A stretch of 64,000 bases of DNA from Lucinisca nassula (lineage: Eukaryota; Mollusca; Bivalvia; Lucinida; Lucinidae). The notes below the pieces were generated by a model, which did no database searches, was not told where the DNA came from, and saw nothing but the letters and a program-made list of their open reading frames with translations. How positions within the stretch are numbered: the stretch's first letter is position 1; each line of letters starts with the position of its first letter. A program made the translations under genes and the position numbers. The DNA is taken from positions 97,943,372 through 98,007,371 of the forward strand of contig OY757014.1 of the NCBI GenBank assembly GCA_963580285.1, in the 5' to 3' direction. Below are positions 42,651 to 50,630 of this stretch, one piece after another.

Positions 42651-42952
42651 GGACGGACGACGGACCATGGCTATACTATAAGCTCATCTATGAGCCTAAA
42701 GGCTCAGGTGAGCTAAAAATGCCAATCACGACTATTGTCGTCTGCTTTGCCGTCTGCTGGTTACCTTAAAAGTATTTTTTTTTGCAAACAGTGTGAACCC
42801 AGATCAGACTGCTCCTGTAGGAGCAGTCTGATCTGGGCCCACACTGTTTGCCTGTATGCAAAAATATTTTTAAAAAGTTCGCAAAAAAATTCAGCAGACA
42901 ACATAAGCAGACAACATTTTCAGATGTAGTTTTTTTAGGTGTCTTAAGGGAT

Positions 42953-43127
42953 AAGACCACCTTTAATTAAGACTAATTCTGGTTAAAAAAGATTACTTAG
43001 AAATGTGCAGTTATTCTTCCTTAGTGTTTTCTGAACACAGTGTCCTCTGGTAAGGGACCACCTATGGAACTGTTCAAAAGTGGTCTTGAAGACCACTTTT
43101 GAACAGTCCGTATGGGGATTTTACTGT
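42953..43127. mobile_element. Family E MITE
   Basis: AAGACCACCTTTAATTAAGA ... GTGGTCTTGAAGACCACTTT ... GGGGATTTTACTGTA. Left end truncated at the B boundary. Confidence 0.75.
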
Positions 43128-43252
43128 ACTTTCCCATACCAGAATTGCTAGCTATCTGGGTCTGGGCCCACACTGTTTGCTAATGTTCCATTTTGGAAAT
43201 GCTAAGTATATATATGGGTAAACCCTTTCCCATACTTGCATGTGCTTATTTA

Positions 43253-43346
43253 CCATATCCTGATCAGATTCTTCAGAAGCCATCTGATCTGGATCTACAT
43301 TGTTTGAAAGATAAGACATCGCTGGGTTCAGCAGGACAAGGGTTAA
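43253..43346 (-). mobile_element. Family A MITE, core and one arm
   Basis: ATCCTGATCAGATTCTTCAG, then GCCATCTGATCTGGATC ... AGCAGGACAAGGGTTAA. Confidence 0.7.
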
Positions 43347-43349
43347 AAA

Positions 43350-43570
43350 GTGGGGTTTAAGGGGGTATTCATTATTTTTCCTTATTTTTGCTCAAAAACA
43401 TAGACAGTGAGTGCTCGTTAGTACCACCTCATTGAGGCAGTTTTCACGAGAACTCACAATTTAGTCCAGAAATAAGAAAAATATCAAACATTCCATCAGA
43501 AAAATGTCAGTTCTTGAGATAAGATAGACACCATTTTAGTGCATGGGTGTGTTATCATAAAAGCCCACTT
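43350..43570 (-). mobile_element. Family K MITE, reverse
   Basis: GTGGGGTTTAAGGGGG, core TCGTTAGTACCACCTCATTG, then ATCAGAAAAATGTCAGTTCT and GTGTTATCATAA. Confidence 0.65.
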
Positions 43571-43579
43571 TGGAAAGAT

Positions 43580-43857
43580 TTTGTTCTGTTTGTAACGTCC
43601 CCGTCAACACTATTTAGGAGACATTGCTTCTAATTTTGTGGGACTTTTACCCGACATTGTGATGAAATGACATCTCAAACCCTGCCACCCAATGAAACCA
43701 ATAGACTTTATAAGCACAGACTCAAAGCAATTTTTCTGGGCAGGCTTAGACATTCTAAGCGGATTACCAGTACTCATGTGCAGTCGGTATCAGCTCTGCA
43801 TGGAATCATTGTGCAGCCCAATATATTTCCCAAAGCCCCCGACGGGCGGGGGTGGTA
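43580..43857 (-). mobile_element. SINE1, reverse, diverged
   Basis: GTAACGTCCCCGTCAACACT ... CCCGACGGGCGGGGGTGG. Open frames here on the plus strand are SINE-derived. Confidence 0.8.
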
Positions 43858-43944
43858 CTTCGGAAAGCAACAGCAGTCTGATCAAGCTTTTCCTGGATGC
43901 ACTTGTCACAATGATGCCCAATATATTTAATCCATGAGTCCATA

Positions 43945-44172
43945 AGATGACAATCACGACAATTGTCGTCTGCTTTGTCTTCCGGTTACTTTAAAAGCCA
44001 TAACTGCAAACCGTGTGAACCCAGATCAGACTGCTCCTCTAGGAGCAGTCGGATCTGGGTCCACACTGTTTGTCTATATGCAAAATTTTTTTTAAAAAGT
44101 TTGCAAAAAAAATTCAGCAGACGACATATTAAGCAGACGACATTTTCAGGTGTAGTTTTTCTTGGCATCTTA
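43945..44172 (+). mobile_element. Family B MITE
   Basis: AATCACGACAATTGTCGTCT, perfect stem CAGACTGCTCCTCTAGGAGC, GCAGACGACATTTTCAGGTG. The terminal TTAA is lost on both sides. Confidence 0.85.
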
Positions 44173-44640
44173 TTGGTTGATTCTACCATCATTTTTCCTA
44201 TTCTTCCTAAGTAAATATAGGTCTCTAAAGATAGCTTCCTATATCAATACATTAAACCAATTATTGTAATACTGAACTAATGACTTGCACGGCCAAAATA
44301 TTTTGCTTATTTCGAACATTCCATGTTTCATTCCACTAGGAATGTTACTTCTGGGGGTGTGAAGGGCGTACTTTTGACGGAAAATGATAAATCGTCGGCC
44401 AAAATCTCCGTGTTGATATAAATTGTCAATTGTTCAGGTCCATGATAAAAAGTTTACTTTCATTCATACTCCAGCGCTGCAAATTTCCATGGCAAATTCT
44501 AGTGGGGTACAAAGTAAAATCATTTCTATGTGGCACTGTATTGCCAGATTTTTTTTATAAATAGCTTACAAAGGAGAAAATGGTGATAAAACTCTTCGAC
44601 ACCTACCTTTGTTTACAAGTTTCCTGGTGATGGAGCTAGC
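44173..44640. other. Intronic sequence without recognised repeat
   Basis: No copy elsewhere in the window, no supported exon. A local inverted repeat (GAGCTAGCTCGAGAGTTCCC with CGAGCTAGTTCCC) begins at its right edge, 44632-44703. Confidence 0.5.
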
Positions 44641-44709
44641 TCGAGAGTTCCCGGATGTGTCGAGGGAACAAATTTCCATTGACTCATTTTCGAGCTAGTT
44701 CCCCTGATT

Positions 44710-44943
44710 ACCACCCATGTTTTCCTGTGCAGGCTTATAGATAATTGGTTAACCAGTATAGTGCACATTCTTTGCCAGAAACTGACAACTGCCCTTCTTG
44801 ACTTAGCGGAAGGGAGAGAATTACCATAGAAAAGATTTCATTATCAATCTCCACGAAAGAATGTTGCAGATCCCAGCAGGTATCGAACCCGCGTCCCTCT
44901 GATCACCAGTCAGACGTGCATCCGACTGAGCTACCGAGGCTGG
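44710..44943 (-). mobile_element. tRNA-derived SINE (SINE1-type head), reverse
   Basis: The complement from 44943 reads GCCAGCCTCGGTAGCTCAGT (A box) and GCGGGTTCGATACCTGC (B box). The body CTTGACTTAGCGGAAGGGAG and GCCAGAAACTGACAACTGC matches the old variant at 2585. Confidence 0.85.
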
Positions 44944-45018
44944 CAAAACTGGGGACTACGGGGGGTATATACTATTTTCCTTATATCTTAATCCTAAAGC
45001 TGCAGAGAAAATCACATC

Positions 45019-45229
45019 TTAACCCTTATCCTGCTGTTCACGATAACCCTTACCTTTGCAAACAGTGTAGATCCAGATCAGATGGCTTCTGAAGAAGCCA
45101 TCTGATCAGGATCTACACTGTTTGTCATTGTTTGTGAAATTGTATGAAAATATTATATCCTGTAATTTGATTGGCTGATAGTCAGAAATGGGTGTGGCTA
45201 ATTTAAATATTCAGCAGGTCAAGGGTTAA
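45019..45229 (+). mobile_element. Family A MITE, complete
   Basis: TTAA at 45019 and 45226; CCCTTATCCTGCTGTTCACG ... TTCAGCAGGTCAAGGG; perfect stem GATGGCTTCTGAAGAAGCCA. Confidence 0.93.
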
Positions 45230-45596
45230 AATGTCTGTTTTTGTCATCTGCTGCATCTTCTTGCAAATTAAATTTTTGAAAATATTTTTGCATACAGGCA
45301 AACTAAGGACCCAGATCAGACTGCACCCGGAGGAGCAGTGTGATCTGGGTCCACATTTTGTAGAAACCTCCGTGGTGTAGAGGTTACACTACTCGCCTTG
45401 TAAACCAGGGGTTGCAGGATCAAACCCGGGCTTCTCCAGACTTTCGGATGAGTCTTTTAACCAAGGTCCCGTCTCCGTATGACCTCAGCTGTTGGTGGGA
45501 TGTAAAACTCGAACACTCACTCACTCCACAATTTGTAACAATGATTTTTAAAGTAATGCAGATGACAATTATTGGCACTGGCATCTTATGGGTTAA
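45226..45596 (-). mobile_element. Family B MITE, reverse, sharing TTAA with family A, with SINE2 inside
   Basis: The left TTAA (45226-45229) is also the right TTAA of the A element; the right TTAA is 45593-45596. The stem is partly decayed (CAGACTGCACCCGGAGGAGC). SINE2 interrupts it just past the core. Confidence 0.82.
45363..45526 (+). mobile_element. SINE2 with 11-bp TSD
   Basis: Flanked by CACATTTTGTA (45352-45362) and CACAATTTGTA (45527-45537), one mismatch. Head CCTCCGTGGTGTAGAGGTTA, body as at 41762, (ACTC)n tail. Confidence 0.93.
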
Positions 45597-45766
45597 CTCT
45601 TGTCCTGGTGCCTATAATGAATAGGATTATAATGACACGTCATAATTCTCTTTCTACGCGGCATTTTCACACAGCAACCTGTGACAGAAGACAGATTCAA
45701 AGCATAAATCACCATGTCAGACAACACCACTATAATGATATTAGCTATAATGTCAATGATACTTAC

Positions 45767-45846
45767 AACAACTTCAAATTCATCTCCGATAATTGGTTCC
45801 CAGCAGGCCTTGAGGGCGACTTCCACTTCGGGTGATATGTCACCAT
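45767..45846 (-). CDS. MPDZ: MPDZ/PATJ-like gene, exon 2 of window (lead-in to PDZ4)
   Basis: An 80-nt exon with acceptor TTTCAG above 45846 and donor GTAAGT below 45767. With the single base carried from the previous exon it makes exactly 27 codons and ends in phase 0. The peptide runs DGDISPEVEVALKACWEP and ends IIGDEFEVV. It reads directly into VAQLSKF of the next exon, matching the short acidic lead-in with a Trp that precedes PDZ4 in MPDZ-type proteins. Small size and perfect phase on both sides support it. The introns are about 17.0 kb on the 5' side and 8.4 kb on the 3' side. Confidence 0.85.
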
Positions 45847-45954
45847 CTGAAATAAAAAAAATGAGCAGACGCATAAGAAAAAGGCCTTTAGAAATTTTAG
45901 ACAGTCATAAAAATATTCAACAATAAAAATTCATTCTTGCATACTCAGTACACT

Positions 45955-46112
45955 TAAACACCCCTATAACACTGTTCATTATAACATAGTTTTGGATATA
46001 ACATGGTATAAAGATGAAACCCAAACATGTGCAGATTATACCGAAAAATGACCATAAATGGTCATTTTTCGGTATAATCTATACATTTTTGTTAGGATAG
46101 AACAAAATTATG
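45955..46112. repeat. Family L palindromic repeat
   Basis: AACACTGTTCATTATAACAT, stem CGAAAAATGACCATAAATGG/TCATTTTTCGGTATAATC. Confidence 0.72.
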
Positions 46113-46249
46113 CCCATACCATTTTCAATAGGGGTGCAGGTGCTCATCTGTATGTACACCCCATACGTCCCAGTCCATCATCATCATAAAATATAGGTTA
46201 AATTAGATTTCAGGTAAAATCCACTGGTTATTATGGGAGATATGGCCAT

Positions 46250-46550
46250 TTTTCAACTTCATTGTTTGCAAAACGCTTGTTTCTAGGTGAGGATGGTCCC
46301 TGAGCAGCAGGGGTATCTGTGCCATGTTGACATTTCTAGTTTATTTTCTTACTTAAGTTTCTGTTTTAAGTTTCTGCTTTGGAACCCAACGATAATATTT
46401 TTCAACTTCATTGTTTGCAAAACGCTTATTTCTAGGTGAGGATGGTCCCTGAGCAGCAGGGGTATCTGTGCCATGTTGACATTTCTAGTTTATTTTCTAA
46501 CTTAAGTTTCTGTTTTAAGTTTCTGCTTTGGAACCCAACGATAATATTCA
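46250..46550 (+). repeat. 149-bp tandem duplication
   Basis: Two nearly identical 149-bp units; TTCAACTTCATTGTTTGCAA at 46252 and 46401. Differences are single bases (CTTGTTTC/CTTATTTC; TCTTACTT/TCTAACTT). Confidence 0.95.
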
Positions 46551-46611
46551 CATTTAGCAGAAATGTAAGACCTTCAATGCCTAAAAAGCAGAACATGTCT
46601 GCAGAAGCATC

Positions 46612-46853
46612 TTAAACCATGAAATGCCAATCACGACAAATGTCGTCTGCTTTGTCGTCTGCCGGTTACTTTAAAAGTCATTGTTGCAAACAGTGTGGAC
46701 CAAGATCAGACTGCTCCTGAAGGAGCAGTCTGATCTGGGTCCACACTGTTTGCCTGTATACAAAAATATTCTTAAAATGTTTGCAAGAAAATTCAGCAGA
46801 CGACATAAGCAGACGACATTCTCAGTTGTAGTTTTTCTCAGCATCTTAAGGGC
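46612..46853 (+). mobile_element. Family B MITE
   Basis: TTAAACCATGAAATGCCAAT ... GCATCTTAAGGG; perfect stem CAGACTGCTCCTGAAGGAGC. Confidence 0.88.
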
Positions 46854-47108
46854 TATAATGAAAGAACTAGTTTCGCTGGCTGCCTAGAATGTCAACATTC
46901 GCTGATTGCTTGATCGCGGATTGAGCAATAATATTCTTTCGGAAGACAAACAAATTGAAATCTAATCGACAGTCCTTAAGCAGCAATCAAATCATAATCC
47001 TGGGTGAAAAAATGTTTGCTATGCTTTTCATTTGAACGTTGCATACTTTATTGACAGACTTAAAAGTTCTTGAATTGTCTTGTTGAAAAGTCAAGAAGGC
47101 AAACATTC

Positions 47109-47332
47109 CTAACCCATTGTATGCTAGTGGACTCTTCAAAGGCTATATGTTGGACAAGTCCATTTGTCATATAAGGGGTGGCAAGCCTATTTTTTCGTTT
47201 TCGTTTTATTTTTTATTGAAAATTTTGTAAGCAAATAGTGCAGGCCCTGATCAGACGCCACGTTTTGCGGCGTCTGATCTGGGCCTGTAATGACAAGGTA
47301 CCCCTTTAGGGATTTCACACCTACAATGGGCT
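47109..47332 (+). mobile_element. Family G MITE
   Basis: CCCATTGTATGCTAGTGGAC ... CACCTACAATGGGC; core GATCAGACGCCACGTTTTGC/GGCGTCTGATC. Confidence 0.82.
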
Positions 47333-47339
47333 GAACACA

Positions 47340-47482
47340 ACAAACCTACCTTTAAAAACAGTGAAGATCTACACTGTCAAGCAGTTTGTGAATTGAATGA
47401 GTAAATCATATGAAGTAATTTGATTAGTGGATAGTCAGAAATAGGTGAGGCCAAATTAATTTATTCAGCAGGATAAGGGTTA
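47340..47482 (+). mobile_element. Family A MITE fragment
   Basis: The core is collapsed to AACAGTGAAGATCTACACTG. Right arm TTTATTCAGCAGGATAAGGG + TTAA intact. Confidence 0.75.
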
Positions 47483-47499
47483 AATAAGAAATTGTAAAA

Positions 47500-48092
47500 T
47501 GACCTATTAAACCTCAAATCAAACCAACAAAAAAAACATCCCCGTCAACACTGTAAAGGTCATTTTGGAGACGTTGCTTCAAATTTTGTGGGACTTTTAC
47601 CCGACATTGAGATGAAATGACATCTCAAGCCCTGCTGCCCAATGAAAACAATAGGGTTTATAAGCATTGATGGGCCGACTCGCACCGCATTGCCTGGGCA
47701 GGCTTAGATCCTCTTAGTGGTTTACCAGTACTCGTGTGTGGGTCGGTTTCAGCTCTGCATGGAAGCATCCATCACGAAAACACGCCTATATAATTTTTTA
47801 CCCCCTTGAAACCCACTTTTATATAGTAAAACTGGGTTTGCAGGGGTAAACCTTATTTTTCTTATTTCTGCTCCCAAAATGTAGAGTGTGATCACTGGTT
47901 AGAACCACCTCGATGAGGCGGTTCTAACGGGTACACACAATCTATATTTTGAGCAGAAATAAGAAACTATCACAATTTTTCATCTTAAAATTTTCATTTT
48001 TTCGGCCATAAAGGTTACAATGTATTTGTATAGGCGTGTTTTCATAATGATGCAGCCCATCTATTTCTTCAAGCCCCGATGGGCGGGGACCG
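47500..48092 (-). mobile_element. SINE1, reverse, split by a family C MITE
   Basis: The SINE1 part ending GCATGGAAGCATC at 47769 resumes ATGCAGCCCATCTATTTCTT at 48050. Uninterrupted copies read GGAAGCATCATGCAGCCC. Confidence 0.9.
47770..48049 (+). mobile_element. Family C MITE inside SINE1
   Basis: CATCACGAAAACACGCCTAT ... ATAGGCGTGTTTTCATAATG, core GGTTAGAACCACCTCGATGA. The host SINE gives exact boundaries; any TSD is at most 2-3 bp. Confidence 0.9.
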
Positions 48093-48417
48093 AAAAATCC
48101 TTAAAATTGGGACACCTTAAGGACTTGCTGAAATTCTAAAGTTTCACAATTTTGTCTCATGATCCAACAAGGAGTCCAAAATGTGCAGATGGGATTGCAA
48201 ACAATGAAGACCCTGATCAGACTGCTCCTTCAAAGATTTTTTTTACAAACTTATTAAAAATATTTTTGCATACAGGCAAATAATATGGGCCCAGATCAGA
48301 CTGCTCCTGCAGGAGCAGTCTGATCTGGGTCCACACTGTTTGCCAAAAAATACTTTTTAAGGTAACCGGCAGACGGCAAAGCAGACGACAATTATCGTGA
48401 TTGGCATTTTATGGGTT
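48093..48417 (-). mobile_element. Family I arm followed by family B MITE, reverse
   Basis: 48093-48228: GACTTGCTGAAATTCTAAAG, ATCCAACAAGGAGTCCAAAA and a half core, a reversed family I arm. 48229-48417: family B with perfect stem CAGACTGCTCCTGCAGGAGC and the end TTTTATGGGTTA. Confidence 0.78.
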
Positions 48418-48427
48418 AGAACTGCTC

Positions 48428-48670
48428 TTCACATGACGATAACATAGTGCATTTTTTCACATCTCCAAAATGGCTACTTTTCTGATGAAAATCCGTGATA
48501 TTTTTATTATTTATACTGGGAGCATAGGATGAGGTTCTAACGAGTACCCACAACCTATGTCAGGGAGCAGAAACAAGAAAATGACATATACCCCATAAAC
48601 CCCAGTCTTTTCCATATACAGTGGGGTTTAGAGGGGTGTTCATTTCACTGACTTGTTCACGTGATGATGC
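48428..48670 (+). mobile_element. Family K MITE
   Basis: GACGATAACATAGTGCATTT, TCTCCAAAATGGCTACTTTT. One half of the central palindrome is deleted (GATGAGGTTCTAACGAG). Confidence 0.72.
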
Positions 48671-49025
48671 ATCTCAGTACTAGCAGCAGCTTCAGAGTCT
48701 CACAATAAATTACTAGCAATTAATCAATTCTCTACCACTATAACTCAATCAATGGCAATAAACCTAATTAAGATATATGGAGACTGCAGAGAAAATCCCA
48801 ATATAGGGGCTGGGCTGGATCATGTGACATTTTCAACGATTGATTATCACTCAGATGCACACGCCAAATCCATCTGTCGGATCAGAGCCATATAGCTCTT
48901 TCTGAAACCTAACCATACCTTTTGTGTGTGTTAATAAATATCAAAAGTCTTAGACCAGGCTGTGCTTTTGTGCAGCCTTGTTTCACATTGTATAAAGGAC
49001 CTTATACCTATGACTGGCTTGTATA

Positions 49026-49522
49026 TTAACCCTTTCCACCCATGTGTTTCCAAAATGGACTCTGCCTCCCTTGACTTTGGACACATGCATTATTGCTTCA
49101 ACGGCCCCAGCCCATTGGGGCTTGGAGAAATAAATGAGCTGCATGATGCTTCAACGCAGAGCTGAATCCGACCGCCTGCCCAGGCAAAGCGGTGCGAGTG
49201 GGACCGTCCATGCTTATAAACCCTATTGGTTTCATTGGGCGACAGGCTTGAGATGTCATTTCATCTCCATGTACGGTAAAAGTCCCACAAGATTGGCCTT
49301 GTTAGTGTTGACAGGGACGTTAAACATCAAATCAAACATACAACAATTTTTGCTTCAAATGTATTGAGACAAAATAGTCAACAAAATGGTGAACAATTTA
49401 CTTTATCGATAGCTAGTAAACAGAGTAGATTCCGATAAGATGTCTCATTTATGAGCCATCTTATCAGAATCTACACTGTTTACATAGCTATCAGTATGTG
49501 TCTAGAGGAGTGAAAGGGTTAA
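49026..49522. mobile_element. Family S TTAA-type MITE, split by SINE1
   Basis: TTAA at 49026-49029 and 49519-49522. Ends CCCTTTCCACCCATGTGTTT and GTCTAGAGGAGTGAAAGGG. The hairpin AACAGAGTAGATTCCGATAA.../CTTATCAGAATCTACACTGT is at 49424-49480. Single copy here, but the same TTAA, CCC/GGG and hairpin plan as A, B, G and H. Confidence 0.75.
49105..49347 (+). mobile_element. SINE1 inside family S
   Basis: Flanked by TTGCTTCAA (left end near 49101; right copy near 49358). CGGCCCCAGCCCATTGGGGC ... GGGACGTTAAACATC, with internal deletions. Confidence 0.85.
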
Positions 49523-49775
49523 TAATTTGTCCGCTGTGACGTCCATTCCGACATACTAATGGAATTATTAAATGACCACTTCATTATTTCTCCTTTTGGT
49601 CAGTAATCAATACCAGGGAAAATGGGAAATTTTCGGCCTTATCACTCAATTGCTTATCTATTTTCGATTACATACAATTTAATTAGTCTGCCTTCTCTTT
49701 TTGATTAATGAAGTATTTCAAGGTCCAGACATGGCTATTCCATATGTTCTAAAAATTTGGATACAATTCCTAACT

Positions 49776-50143
49776 TACGGCCCCCGCCCATCGGGGCTTG
49801 AAGAAACAGATGGGCTGCTCTAAGCGGTTTACCAGTGCTCGTGTGCAGTCGGATTTCAGCTCTGCTTTGATGCTTTGATGCAGAGCTGAAATCCTACTGC
49901 ACATGAGTACTGGTAAACCGCTTAGAGGATCTAAACCTGCCCAGGTAAAGTGGTGCGAGTCAGACCGTCCATGCTTATAAATCCTGCTGGTTTCATTGTG
50001 CGACAGGGCTTGAGATGTCATTTCATCTCAATGTCGGGTAAAAGTCCCATAAAATTGGAAGCAACGTCTCCAAAATGATCTATACAGTGTTGGCAGGGAT
50101 GTTAAACCTCAAATCAAACAAACAAACAAACAAACAAAACAAA
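49776..50143 (+). mobile_element. SINE1 with 13-bp TSD and an internal inverted block
   Basis: Flanked by ACAATTCCTAACT at 49763-49775 and 50144-50156. At about 49817-49868 a block (CTAAGCGGTTTACCAGTGCT, CAGCTCTGCTTTGATG) is in the opposite orientation to the rest, so this copy forms a hairpin. Confidence 0.9.
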
Positions 50144-50159
50144 ACAATTCCTAACTGGA

Positions 50160-50433
50160 CAGGATGTGTTTATGAAACATGGATGCCCCATAGACAGCGC
50201 ATGTGAAATTTTCAAGGCATATCACTAGTCAAGGTCACTAGATCAAAAATTATGGTATCACTGGAAAGGCCTTATCACAAGGAATGGACATGTGAAATAT
50301 CAAAGCCCTATCACTTACCATTCAAAAGTTATGCCCAATGTTAAGGTTATTGCAGACAGACAAACAAACAGATGGACGGACAGACAGACCAAAAACTATA
50401 TGCCCCCCGAATCTTTGATTCCAGGTGCATAAA
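50160..50433 (+). mobile_element. Helentron-like 3' part
   Basis: Contains GGTCACTAGATCAAAAATTA, a GGACGGACAGACAGACC stretch, and a 3' end ACTATATGCCCCCCGAATC with GATTCCAGGTGCATAA. A possible 5' partner is ATGGATGCCCCATAG at 50180. The 5' signature is not clear. Confidence 0.5.
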
Positions 50434-50478
50434 AAAAGCTGCCGCCTAATATTAATATAGGTATTTCCAGAACTACCG

Positions 50479-50482
50479 TTTT

Positions 50483-50522
<40 letters not shown>
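50479..50522. repeat. Homopolymer T14-G30
   Basis: 14 T followed by 30 G with no interruption. Confidence 0.95.
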
Positions 50523-50525
<3 letters not shown>

Positions 50526-50630
50526 GAAAAAGGGACAATTAAACTGCCCATCTCGCATCGCATAAAAAAACTGATTTCCTGTTTTGCGAAATCAGTCATT
50601 TCTTCCTCTGAAATGGGTGTTTTTGTGCAA

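Larger units (their letters stand above)
37501..42716 (+). mobile_element. 5.2-kb Helentron-like element with two 3' ends
   Basis: 5' ACCAGAGGACCAGTGGTCCT, GCTCACCTGTC; 3' GGACGGACGACGGACC, GGCTCAGGTGAGCTAA. A complete second 3' end of the same kind is internal, ending near 40766. Units of about 333 bp carry GACCTTGACCTTTCTCACCC. Relative to 10451-12291 it has an extra 860 bp (37791-38650) and an extra nested element (38686-38929). A SINE2 sits at 41762-41929. Exact boundaries come from the interrupted B MITE. Confidence 0.85.
37491..42951 (+). mobile_element. Family B MITE split by a 5.2-kb Helentron-like element
   Basis: TTAACCCATA at 37491-37500 and AAATGCCAATCACGACTA from 42717 together rebuild the family B left end. 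The rest of B (perfect stem CAGACTGCTCCTGTAGGAGC) runs to GTGTCTTAAGGG near 42951. Confidence 0.88.
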
